Origin: WHTI01 sp963756365 | GTDB lineage: Bacteria; Actinomycetota; CADDZG01; WHSQ01 | Direction: 5' to 3' | NCBI GenBank assembly: GCA_963756365.1 | Contig: CAVWNF010000003.1 | Span: 620,001 to 684,000 of the forward strand | DNA length: 64,000 nt | Shown here: piece after piece, positions 41,697-50,744 of the stretch | Layout: each line of letters starts with the position of its first letter | Numbering within the stretch: position 1 is the stretch's first letter | Notes under the pieces: model-generated | Seen by the model: only the letters and a program-made list of their open reading frames with translations | Told to the model about the DNA's origin: nothing | Databases searched by the model: none | Program-made: the position numbers and the translations under genes

Positions 41697-44071
41697 CGAC
41701 GCAGATGTTCGGCGAACGGGTGCAGCGCAACGAGGACCCGCGCTTCCTCACCGGCAAAGGCCGTTACGTCGACGACTTCGGACACGGCGCCTACGAGGCA
41801 GCGTTCCTGCGTAGCGATCTAGGTCACGCCAAGATCCTCGACATCGATGTCTCGGAGGCGCTTGCGCTGGATGGCGTCTACGGCGTTTACACCCACGCCG
41901 ATCTCGAGGGCGCGCTGAGCGAACCGTTGCCCTTATTGATCCCGAACGAGAAGTTGATCGAGCCACGCACCCAGTACGCGCTCGCGAAGGAAGAGGTCTG
42001 CTTCGTCGGCGAGACGGTCGCGATGGTCGTCGCGAAGGACCGCTACATCGCTGAGGACGCGGTCGGGCTGATCTTCGTCGACTACGAACCGTTGCCGGTG
42101 GCCTCGGACCTCGAGGCAGCCGCGGCACCGGGCGCTCCGGTGGCGCACCTCGACATGACCGACAACGTCAACGCAACCGTTTCCGAGCACAAGGGCGACG
42201 TCGATGGTGCGTTCGCGTCGGCAGCCCATACCTTCGAATGGCGCTTCGCGATCGAACGAAGCGCAGCGATGCCGATGGAGACTCGGGGGATCGTCGCCGA
42301 TTACGACACCCGGGAACGGACGTTGTTGCTGTACGACTCCACCCAGGCCCCCACGGGGGTGCGCGGCGGGTTGGCACAGCTGTTTGGGCTCGATCCAGAT
42401 GACGTCCACGTCGTCGCACCGGACGTTGGTGGCGGCTTCGGGATGAAGGTGATCCAGTTCTACCCCGAGGAAGTCATGACGGCATGGGCGTCTCGGGCGC
42501 TCGGTCACCCGGTGAAGTGGATCGAGGATCGGCGTGAGGAGTTCGTCGGGTCGAATCACGAGCGCGGTCAGGTTCACCACGTCAAAGTTGCGGCAGACGA
42601 CGAGGGGCACGTCCTCGCTATGGACGTCAACTTCATCAACGACGCGGGTGCCTACTGCTCGTATGGCCTGATCATCCCGATCGTCACCGCGGCGCAGATG
42701 CAGGGTCCCTACAAGATCCCGAACTTCCGCTACGAGTACCGGAACATCTTCACGAACAAGGTCGCCACGTCCCCGTACCGTGGGGCCGGTCGTCCTCAGG
42801 GCGTGTACGTGATGGAGCGGGTTCTCGACAAGCTTGCGGGTGAACTAGGTATAGATCGCGCCGAGATCCGACGCCGGAACTTCATCGGTTCCGATGAGTT
42901 CCCTTACGAGGTTGGCGTCGCGTGGCAGGACGGCGGCATGACCGTGTACGACTCGGGCGATTACGCCAAGGGGCTCGACGTTCTGCTCGAAGCGCTCGAC
43001 TACGACGCTGTGCTCGAGGAGCAACGGAAGGCACGTGAGCAGGGCCGACTGGTGGGGCTTGGGATAGCGGCTTACGTCGAGGGCACCGGGCTCGGACCCT
43101 ACGAGGGCGCAGTGATCAAGATCCTCAACGACGGAAGCGTGACGGTCGCTATAGCGGTTGGAACGCAGGGCCAGGGACACGAGACAGTCTTCGCGCAGAT
43201 CACCTCTGACGTCCTGGGGGTCGCCGTAGACAGGATCAAGATCATCTCGGGCGATACGCGACGACTGGGATATGGCGTCGGTACGTTCGCCAGCCGCAGC
43301 GCGGTGGTGGCCGGCAACGCGGTCTACAAGGCGGCACTCGCGGTGAAGGCGAAGGCGGCCGACGTCGCATCTCGCTCGCTCGAGGTGGCGCCGGAGGATC
43401 TCGTGTTCGCTGACGGCAGGGTCCACGCATCGGGGGCTCCGGAGGTCGGCGTTCCCCTCGGGCAGTTGGCGATCATCTCGAATCCGCTGCGCTACGCATT
43501 CGGGAAGGAGTCCGAGGAGGCCGTGATCCTCGCCCAGCGCGCCTACAAGGGTTCCGACCGACCGCTTCCCGAAGGAACCTCGCCCGGCTTGGAGGCAGCC
43601 GAGTTCTTCAGTCCTGAGGCGGGGGTGTTCGCGTTCGGAACCCACGCCGCACTCGTCGAGATCGATCCCGAGACCTGCAACATGAAGATCCTTCGGTACG
43701 TGGTTCATCACGACTGCGGCAAGGTCATCAATCCGATGATCGTGGATGGACAGGTGACCGGTGGGGTTGCGCAGGGCATCGGGGGAGCGTTCTACGAGAA
43801 GTTCGCCTACGACGACGAGGGGCAACTCACGAACGCCTCGTTCATGGATTTCCTGATCCCGTACGCCACGGAGATCCCTAGCCTCGAACTGCATCACACC
43901 GAGACGCCTTCTCCGCTGAACCCACTGGGGGTCAAGGGGGTCGGTGAGGCCGGGACCATCCCAGGTCCGGCGGTCATCGCTAACGCCGTGTCGGATGCAC
44001 TCGGACAGCCGGTTGACGACATGCCACTGTCTCCACAGCGCCTGTTCGAGATGCTGCACGGATCCGGATGA
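41693..44071 (+). CDS. coxL: Molybdenum hydroxylase large subunit (CoxL/XdhA-like, not CO-type)
   Basis: 792 residues with the aldehyde oxidase/xanthine dehydrogenase a/b-hammerhead and Mo-cofactor-binding domains: PDVGGGFGMKVIQFYPEE, the active-site loop TSPYRGAGRPQGVYVMER (about residue 362) and the catalytic Glu in GVKGVGEAGTIPGPA. True (form I) CO dehydrogenases carry AYxCSFR with a copper-binding Cys in that loop; here it is PYRGAGR, the form II/other-hydroxylase pattern. So it most likely hydroxylates an N-heterocycle or aldehyde rather than CO. GTG start overlaps the coxS stop, and the stop overlaps hyuA. Confidence 0.93.
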   Translation: MTTQMFGERVQRNEDPRFLTGKGRYVDDFGHGAYEAAFLRSDLGHAKILDIDVSEALALDGVYGVYTHADLEGALSEPLPLLIPNEKLIEPRTQYALAKEEVCFVGETVAMVVAKDRYIAEDAVGLIFVDYEPLPVASDLEAAAAPGAPVAHLDMTDNVNATVSEHKGDVDGAFASAAHTFEWRFAIERSAAMPMETRGIVADYDTRERTLLLYDSTQAPTGVRGGLAQLFGLDPDDVHVVAPDVGGGFGMKVIQFYPEEVMTAWASRALGHPVKWIEDRREEFVGSNHERGQVHHVKVAADDEGHVLAMDVNFINDAGAYCSYGLIIPIVTAAQMQGPYKIPNFRYEYRNIFTNKVATSPYRGAGRPQGVYVMERVLDKLAGELGIDRAEIRRRNFIGSDEFPYEVGVAWQDGGMTVYDSGDYAKGLDVLLEALDYDAVLEEQRKAREQGRLVGLGIAAYVEGTGLGPYEGAVIKILNDGSVTVAIAVGTQGQGHETVFAQITSDVLGVAVDRIKIISGDTRRLGYGVGTFASRSAVVAGNAVYKAALAVKAKAADVASRSLEVAPEDLVFADGRVHASGAPEVGVPLGQLAIISNPLRYAFGKESEEAVILAQRAYKGSDRPLPEGTSPGLEAAEFFSPEAGVFAFGTHAALVEIDPETCNMKILRYVVHHDCGKVINPMIVDGQVTGGVAQGIGGAFYEKFAYDDEGQLTNASFMDFLIPYATEIPSLELHHTETPSPLNPLGVKGVGEAGTIPGPAVIANAVSDALGQPVDDMPLSPQRLFEMLHGSG

Positions 44072-46131
44072 CCCGGAGCATCCGCATCGGGATCGACACC
44101 GGCGGGACCTTCACCGACATAGTTGCAGCGGACCCGCAGGGCCGGATCGTGACCCTGAAGACACCTTCGACCCCTCACGATCCCGCGGAGGGTTTCATGA
44201 CGGGCATCGCCAAGGTCCTCGATGCTATGTCGCAGGAGGCTGGTGCCGTCGAGGCCGTCGCCCACGGCACCACGGTCGCAACGAATGCCCTTCTGCAAGA
44301 GGACTTCCCGAACCTGGGCTTCATCACGACCGCGGGTTTCAAGCACGTCTTGGAGATCGCGCGCCAGAGCGTCCCAGAGGGCTACGGCAACTCGTACTTC
44401 TGGGTGAAGCCGAACCGGATCGTGCCACTGCACCTCGTCCGCGAAGCGAACGAGCGGATGGCGGCGGATGGCGAGGTCGTGACCCCACTGGACGAAGAGG
44501 GCGTCGCAACCTCGGCTCGATGGTTCCGAGAGCGCGGGATAACCGCGGTAGGGATCTGCTTCATCAACGCGTACGTTGATCCAACTCACGAACTCCGGGC
44601 CAAGGAAGTCTTCCTTACCGAGTACCCGGACTGCGCGGTCTCGATCTCGTCCGACGTGCTGCGCGAGTACCGCGAGTACGAACGGTCGGTGACGACCTTG
44701 GTGGATGCCTTCGTTAAACCGCGCGTATCGACCTACATCGAAGGGATCGAGAGCAGGCTCGAGCCATTCGCAGGAACGGTGCCGTTCTACGTGATGAAGA
44801 GCAACGGGGGCGTGATGTCGGCGGCCGAGGTGGACACCGCTCCGATCACGACGATCCTGTCTGGCCCGGCCGCTGGGGTTCTCGGGGCCGTCGCGGTTGC
44901 AGAGGCTGCCGGGTTCGATCGGGTTCTGACCCTCGATGGTGGAGGGACCTCGACCGACGTCAGTGTCGTCACGGCTGGTGAACCAGTGCTCACCACAGAG
45001 GGCACCGTCGGGCGGTTCCCGGTCAAGGTTCCGATGGTGGACATCGTCACCGTTGGAACGGGCGGTGGCTCGATCGCGTGGAAGGCCCCTGACGGCGGGC
45101 TCAAGGTAGGACCCCGCTCTGCGGGGGCCGACCCCGGTCCCCTCTGTTACGCGAAGGGCGGCGAGGAACCCGCGACCACCGACGCCCATCTGTTCCTCGG
45201 TCGTCTTCCGGGGACGCTCCTCGGCGGCGAGATCTCGCTCGACGCCACCGCCTCGAAAGCCGGGATCGAGGCTCTCGCAGCTTCCGTCGGACTATCGGCC
45301 GAGGCGTGTGCCTCGGGCATCCTCGAGATAGCGGCGTGGAACCAAGCGAACGCGATCCGCCAGATGACGGTCAAGCGGGGGCTCGATGTCCGCGACTTCG
45401 CGATGATCGCGTTCGGAGGATCCGGGCCCCTAACCGCGTGCAAACTGGTGGACGTGCTGGGTCTTGCCGCCGCGATCGTGCCACCTAACCCGGGCAACCT
45501 GTCCGCCTTCGGCCTTCTTACGGTGGACGTTCGCAACGACTACGTCCAGACGTTCGTCAGGAGGAACTCAGAGCTCAACCTGGAGGAGCTGGGGAGTATC
45601 TACGGTGAGCTTGCCAACCGCGCGAGCTCCTCGCTCATCGATGCTGGGTTCGATGACGCTCGTCGAACCCTCGTGCGCTCGGCCGATCTCCGCTATGGGG
45701 GCCAGGCGTTCGAGGTGCGGGTATCGGCCCCCGGTGGAGCTATAGATAGTGCGTTCGTTGAGAGTGTCGTTGCCACCTTCCACGACGAGCACGAGGCGCT
45801 GTACGGCTACTGCTACCGGGATGATCCTCAGCAGGCGGTCGAGTGGGTCAACGTTCGCACCGCGGGCATCGGGCTGATCGCGAAACCTGCCCTTCAGAGG
45901 CTTGAAGCAGGGGATGGCGATCCGAGGGCAGCGATGACGGGCACGCGTTCGGTGCACTTCGACGGGTGGCACGAAGCGATCCTCTATGACCGCGCCCTTC
46001 TGAGGTCGGGCGATCGCATCACGGGACCGGCGGTGATCGAGGAATACGGTTCGACAACCCCGGTAGCGCCCGGCTTCGATGTAACGGTCGATGACTTCGG
46101 CAATCTCATGATCACGCGGGCCGCCGGATGA
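44068..46131 (+). CDS. hyuA: Hydantoinase/oxoprolinase subunit A
   Basis: 687 residues of the ATP-dependent hydantoinase A / 5-oxoprolinase / acetone carboxylase family. Actin-like nucleotide-binding motifs: RIGIDTGGTFTDIVAADPQG at the N terminus, VAHGTTVATNALLQ and VLTLDGGGTSTDVSVV. With HyuB it opens a cyclic amide (N-methylhydantoin, oxoproline or caprolactam in known cases) at the cost of ATP. Coupled by ATGA overlaps to coxL before it and hyuB after it. Confidence 0.92.
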   Translation: MTRSIRIGIDTGGTFTDIVAADPQGRIVTLKTPSTPHDPAEGFMTGIAKVLDAMSQEAGAVEAVAHGTTVATNALLQEDFPNLGFITTAGFKHVLEIARQSVPEGYGNSYFWVKPNRIVPLHLVREANERMAADGEVVTPLDEEGVATSARWFRERGITAVGICFINAYVDPTHELRAKEVFLTEYPDCAVSISSDVLREYREYERSVTTLVDAFVKPRVSTYIEGIESRLEPFAGTVPFYVMKSNGGVMSAAEVDTAPITTILSGPAAGVLGAVAVAEAAGFDRVLTLDGGGTSTDVSVVTAGEPVLTTEGTVGRFPVKVPMVDIVTVGTGGGSIAWKAPDGGLKVGPRSAGADPGPLCYAKGGEEPATTDAHLFLGRLPGTLLGGEISLDATASKAGIEALAASVGLSAEACASGILEIAAWNQANAIRQMTVKRGLDVRDFAMIAFGGSGPLTACKLVDVLGLAAAIVPPNPGNLSAFGLLTVDVRNDYVQTFVRRNSELNLEELGSIYGELANRASSSLIDAGFDDARRTLVRSADLRYGGQAFEVRVSAPGGAIDSAFVESVVATFHDEHEALYGYCYRDDPQQAVEWVNVRTAGIGLIAKPALQRLEAGDGDPRAAMTGTRSVHFDGWHEAILYDRALLRSGDRITGPAVIEEYGSTTPVAPGFDVTVDDFGNLMITRAAG

Positions 46132-47949
46132 GTGTCGATCCGATCGTCCTCGAGATCGTCGAGGGAACCCTGGCCTCGATCGAGGCAGAGGTCGAAGATG
46201 CGATCGGGAGAACAGCGCGGTCGCCGATGATCCGCGATCAGCACGATTTCAGGGCGGGCATCCACGACCGCCAGCTGCGGAAGCTCACAGGTCGTTCGTA
46301 TTCGTCGCTCGTTCATCCGGTCGTTCGTGACTTCCCGATCGACGAGATGAACGAGGGCGACGTGTTCTTCCACAACGACGTCTACACATCCGAAGGCGGG
46401 GTCGGCCACCTTCCTGATCTCACGGTCACGGTGCCGGTGTTCAACGAAGGGGTGGTCGTCGCATTCGTGCAGGCGTTCGGTCACCACGACGACATCGGAG
46501 GGATGGTGCCGGGTTCGATGCCGTCGAACGCCACCTCCGCGTTCCAGGAGGGCCTCATGGTGCCCCCGATCAAGTTGTACGACCGAGGGGTGGTGAACCG
46601 CGCCGCGGTGACGATCATCACGCGGAACTCCCGCCTGCCCGATCACATCGCAGGAGACATGGATGCCGAGTGCGCCGCCACGAAGATGGGGGCAAGACGA
46701 CTGGGCGAACTGTTCGATCGATACGGGCGCGCGGTGGTGGAGGCGTGCTTCGATCGCATCATCGCGAAGACCACCGAGACGTTCCGGCGCGAGATCCTTC
46801 CGAAGATCCCAGATGGCACTTACACCTGGGAGGACTACGCGGAGCACGACGGGATCGATCCGCCGCGCCTCCACGCACAACGCATAACGATGACCAAGAC
46901 GCCGGAGAAGATCACCCTCGACTTCACAGGGACGTCTCCCCAGGCGAAGGGTCCCATCAACCATGCGGGCGACTATGCCGACGGCAACTTCCTCAAGAAG
47001 TGGATCGCCCCGATCCTCCGGAACCTCGCGGACGATCCGGAACGTATGGCCGAGTTGGATGTCAACGAAGGCGTCGTCGAGCTGATCGACATGAAGTTCC
47101 CCGAACCCGGAAGCCTGATCACCCCGATCTTCCCGGCTCCAACGAATGCCCGGACGTTCGTGATCCTTCGGATCCTCGGTGTGTTCGCGGGCGTTCTGGC
47201 GAAAGCGACCGCGGGGCGCATGCCCGCCGATCAGGAGACGATCCGATACACCGGCATCACAGGAACAGATGCCGCCGGTCACTGGTATCTGTATCGCGAG
47301 ATCCTCGGAGGTGGGTCCGGGGGCCGGTACTACGCGGACGGCAGCGACACGATCCACATCGTTCCGGATTCCAAGAACATGCCGACGGAGTTCATCGAGA
47401 ACACTTTCCCCGTCCGCATCGAGCGGCTCGCGCTGGCGGAGGATTCCGGAGGGCCGGGGCTCCACCGCGGTGGACTCGGCTACGACAAGTGGGTCCGGGT
47501 CCTCGAGGACTCGACGTTCCTGTCGATCGCGGATCGTTCGATCCTCGGGTGTTGGGGGCTCAACGGAGGGAAGGCGGGTGCTCCGTTCGAGGTCACGATC
47601 GATCCCGGTGGGCCCAACGAGCGCACTCTTGCCCGGTCTCTCGGACAACGTTGATGTGACTGCCGGCGAGGTCATCAGGATCCGGACCACCGGTGGTGGC
47701 GGATGGGGTGACCCACTCGAGCGTGACCCGAGCGCTGTCGTTCTCGACGTTCTCGAAGGCAAGGTGTCTTCCGCGGCGGCCAGGCGGGAGTATGGGGTGG
47801 TGCTCGACGACGACGGATACGACGTAGACGCAACCGAGGCCCTCCGGACCCGGTTTGCTGCCGAGCGAGAGACTCCGCGATTCTTCGACCGGGGTCCAGG
47901 CTATGAACGACTCTCGGGAACCGCCGAGGCGGAGGTCGATTCTCGATGA
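46128..47949 (+). CDS. hyuB: Hydantoinase/oxoprolinase subunit B (one frameshift)
   Basis: 606 residues after removing one T at 47629-47630. The main part reads DPIVLEIVEGTLASIEAEVE, IRDQHDFRAGIHDRQ, ITLDFTGTSPQAKGPINHAG and RGGLGYDKWVRVLED. The C-terminal end (LSDNVDVTAGEVIRIRTTGG, GGWGDPLERD) continues in the next frame and carries the universal HyuB ending. It forms the active enzyme with HyuA. ATGA overlaps join it to hyuA and to fdrA. Confidence 0.9.
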
Positions 47950-49335
47950 CACCGAGAGCTCTCGGTAAGACGGGGTACGTACCACGACTCCGTGACGCTG
48001 ATGCTGGCGTCGCGTGACGCGGAGGCGGTCGAGGGGGTGACCTTCGCTGCTGCCGTTGCCGCTACGCCAGTGAACGTCGAACTGCTCGTCGGGCGTGGTT
48101 TCGTTCTCGACGACGAACTCGCCCCGGACGATCTGGTGGTTGCTGTCGAAGGGGCGGATGCGGCCGCCGTACGTCTCGCCCTGGATGCGATCGAGAGTGC
48201 CCTTGGTGCCACCAGGGTCGATGAGGGGTCCACGGGTCAGGCGCCCCCTCGCTCGATCAGGGCCGCCGCCCGGCGGAATCCTGATGCGAACCTTGCGTTC
48301 GTTTCGGTCCCCGGACGCTTCGCTGCCAACGAGGTCGCCTCCGCCATCGATGCGGGGCTCAACGTCTTCTGTTTCTCGGATGGCGTGACCCTTGAAGCCG
48401 AGGTTCTGCTGAAGCGTCGGGCTTCCGAGAAGGGCCTTCTACTCATGGGGCCCGATTGCGGTACCGCGATCATCGGAGGGATCGGGCTGGGGTTCGCGAA
48501 CGTTGTCGAGCGCGGTCCCGTCGGGATAGTCGGTGCCTCCGGGACGGGAACCCAGGAGCTCACGTGTTTGCTCGACCGAGCTGGCATCGGGATCAGCCAC
48601 GCCATAGGTGTCGGGGGCCGGGACATGAGCGCTCACGTCGGGGGCCTGATGTCTCTCGCGGCGTTGGAACTCCTCGCAGCGGACGCGTCCACGGAGGTCA
48701 TCGTGATCGTTTCGAAGCCACCTGACCCCCAGGTGGCAGAGCGCGTGCGTGCGGCGGCTGAAGCTTCGGGCAAGAAGGTCGTCTTGTGCCTTCTCGGCGA
48801 TGGGTCGAGTGATGCACCCGATGTAGAGACGGCGGCGCGCGTTGTTGCCGGTCATCTAGGCACCGAGTTGCCTACGGATGTGGAACTGACGGCTCCCACC
48901 GGTGGTGAAGTACTCGGGCTGTTCACCGGCGGGACCCTGTGCGAGGAGGTCGCAGAGATCTGTCACGCGGCGGGGGTCGAGGGAACATTCATCGATTTCG
49001 GCGACGACGAGATGACCGCCGGGCGCGCCCACCCGATGATCGATCCCACCCTCAGGAACGAGACCCTCGCCCACGACGGCTCTGGGGATCTGGGTGCGGT
49101 CGTCATCGATGTGGTGCTGGGTCACGGCGCCCATCCAGATCCAGCTAGTGGGTTGGCGCCGATCATCCAGCAGGTGGTGAGTGACGGGACGCGTGTTGTC
49201 GCGATCGTCTGTGGGACGAAGAACGATCCGCAGGGCCTCGACGATCAGATCCGCATCCTGCAGGACGCGGGGGCGATCGTTACCCGCAGTGCCGCGGCGG
49301 CAGGACGGCTCGCTGCTGGTGTGGTGAGCCAGTGA
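47946..49335 (+). CDS. FdrA/AllF-like acyl-CoA-synthetase-fold protein (one frameshift)
   Basis: 462 residues. The conserved FdrA start RRGTYHDSVTLMLASRDAEA runs upstream of the first in-frame start codon (GTG 47992). Dropping one G at 47964-47965 links it to an ATG at 47946 that overlaps the hyuB stop (ATGA). CoA-binding-like and ligase-like motifs follow: MGPDCGTAIIGGIGLGFANV, GIVGASGTGTQELTCLLDRA and GISHAIGVGGRDMS. E. coli FdrA (AllF) is a subunit of oxamate carbamoyltransferase; its succinyl-CoA-synthetase-like His/phosphate site would handle carbamoyl phosphate. About 60-90 residues shorter than E. coli FdrA. Confidence 0.84.
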
Positions 49336-50714
49336 CCATCCTCGATGGCCCCGATGTCATCAGCGCCGGGGTGGATCTGTTCGCCGATGATCTGGTCGCC
49401 CAAGGAGCGACCGTCGCGAAGGTCGATTGGGCTCCGCCGGTTGCAGGCTCAGAGGCGGCACTGATGAAACTCGCCGTGGTCGATGTCGCAACGGCCAACG
49501 ATCGCGCGGTCACGAAACTCCAGGAGGCTCATCCTCGGGTGAGTGGGATCGGTGTCGCCGGCGAGGTCATCGACGGCCTCGCACCGGGCACGTTCCTTCA
49601 CGCAGGACCACCGATCGAGTGGGCGGACATGTCGGGACCACTGCGCGGGGCGATCATGGGAGCGGCCGTGCTCGAGGGGCTTGCCGACGATCCAGAGGAT
49701 GCCGCGACGAAGGCCGCGGCCGGGGCGTTCCTCTTCGCTCCCTGTCACGACCACGGGGCGGTCGGTCCGATGGCCGGTGTCGTCTCTCCCTCCATGCCGG
49801 TGTGGATCGTCTCCAATCAGCCTGGCGGGAACGAGGCGTACTGCACCCTCAACGAAGGTCTCGGCAAGGTGCTGCGCTACGGCGCGTACGACACGGAGGT
49901 CATCGACCGGCTGCGGTGGATGGCAGCGGTCCTGGCCCCCATCCTCAGCGGCGTACTGGACAGGCTCGCTGACCCATTGGACCTACGGGCGATGATCGCC
50001 CACTCGTTGCAGATGGGCGACGAACTGCACAACAGGAATCGGGCGGCAACCTCGCTTCTATTGAGGACCTTGCTGCCGGGACTCCTCGAGAGCGATGCGC
50101 CCAGGGCCGACGTTGTGTCGGTCGCCGAGTTCATCTCCTCCAACGATCACTTCTTCCTCAACCTGGCGATGGCCGCAGCGAAGGCGACAGCCGATTCCGC
50201 CGCTGGTATCGAGGAGAGTTCGGTCGTCACGTGCATGGCTCGCAACGGGACCGAGTTCGGCATCAGGGTTTCGGGAACCGGCGACAGGTGGTTCACGGCG
50301 CCCGCATCCAAGGTCGACGGTCTCTATCTCCCGGGGTTCACGGAGGCTGACGCCAATCTCGACATCGGCGACTCGACGATCACCGAGACCTGTGGCCTCG
50401 GTGGCATGGCGATGGCGGCGGCACCTGCGATCGTCCGTTTCGTTGGCGGGAGCCCTTCGGATGCGACCGCGGCGACCAACCGGATGTACGAGATCACCTG
50501 GGCCGAGAGCGACCACTTCCAGGTGCCTGCTCTCGACTTCCGCGGCACACCATTAGGCATCGATGCGCGGGAGGTAGTGCACACGGGGATCGTGCCGGCG
50601 GTCAACACGGGCATCGCCCACAGGGACCCCGGGATCGGACAGGTGGGGGCCGGACTCGTCGAGCCCCCGATGGCACCGTTCGTCGCCGGTATCGCTGCGC
50701 TCGCCGAGAGCTGA
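49332..50714 (+). CDS. DUF1116 protein, AllG-like (oxamate carbamoyltransferase subunit)
   Basis: 460 residues of DUF1116 (YlbE/AllG): VDWAPPVAGSEAALMKL near the N terminus, then FLFAPCHDHGAVGPMAGVVS, GDELHNRNRAATSLLLRTLL and NGTEFGIRVSGTGDRWFTAP. AllG works with AllF and AllH to cleave oxalurate phosphorolytically. Last gene of the coupled run; GTG start overlaps the fdrA stop. Between it and the M29 gene are 30 bases with a separate leaderless promoter, so the operon probably ends here. No carbamate kinase gene is in the window. Confidence 0.85.
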   Translation: MTILDGPDVISAGVDLFADDLVAQGATVAKVDWAPPVAGSEAALMKLAVVDVATANDRAVTKLQEAHPRVSGIGVAGEVIDGLAPGTFLHAGPPIEWADMSGPLRGAIMGAAVLEGLADDPEDAATKAAAGAFLFAPCHDHGAVGPMAGVVSPSMPVWIVSNQPGGNEAYCTLNEGLGKVLRYGAYDTEVIDRLRWMAAVLAPILSGVLDRLADPLDLRAMIAHSLQMGDELHNRNRAATSLLLRTLLPGLLESDAPRADVVSVAEFISSNDHFFLNLAMAAAKATADSAAGIEESSVVTCMARNGTEFGIRVSGTGDRWFTAPASKVDGLYLPGFTEADANLDIGDSTITETCGLGGMAMAAAPAIVRFVGGSPSDATAATNRMYEITWAESDHFQVPALDFRGTPLGIDAREVVHTGIVPAVNTGIAHRDPGIGQVGAGLVEPPMAPFVAGIAALAES

Positions 50715-50732
50715 CTTCTCTCCCCTCTGGAC

Positions 50733-50738
50733 TATCGT
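50733..50738 (+). promoter_or_regulatory. -10 box for leaderless M29 aminopeptidase transcript
   Basis: TATCGT lies exactly 6 bases before the ATG at 50745. CTGACT at 50711-50716 is a -35 candidate with a 16-base spacer. Confidence 0.45.
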
Positions 50739-50744
50739 TGATCC

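Noticed and set aside
40348..44071. A genuine aerobic CO dehydrogenase
   Set aside because: Subunit order fits, but the active-site loop is PYRGAGR, without the copper-binding Cys.
45984..47762. A 592-codon antisense open frame across hyuA/hyuB
   Set aside because: The sense strand encodes two well-conserved proteins; long antisense frames are expected in GC-rich coding DNA.
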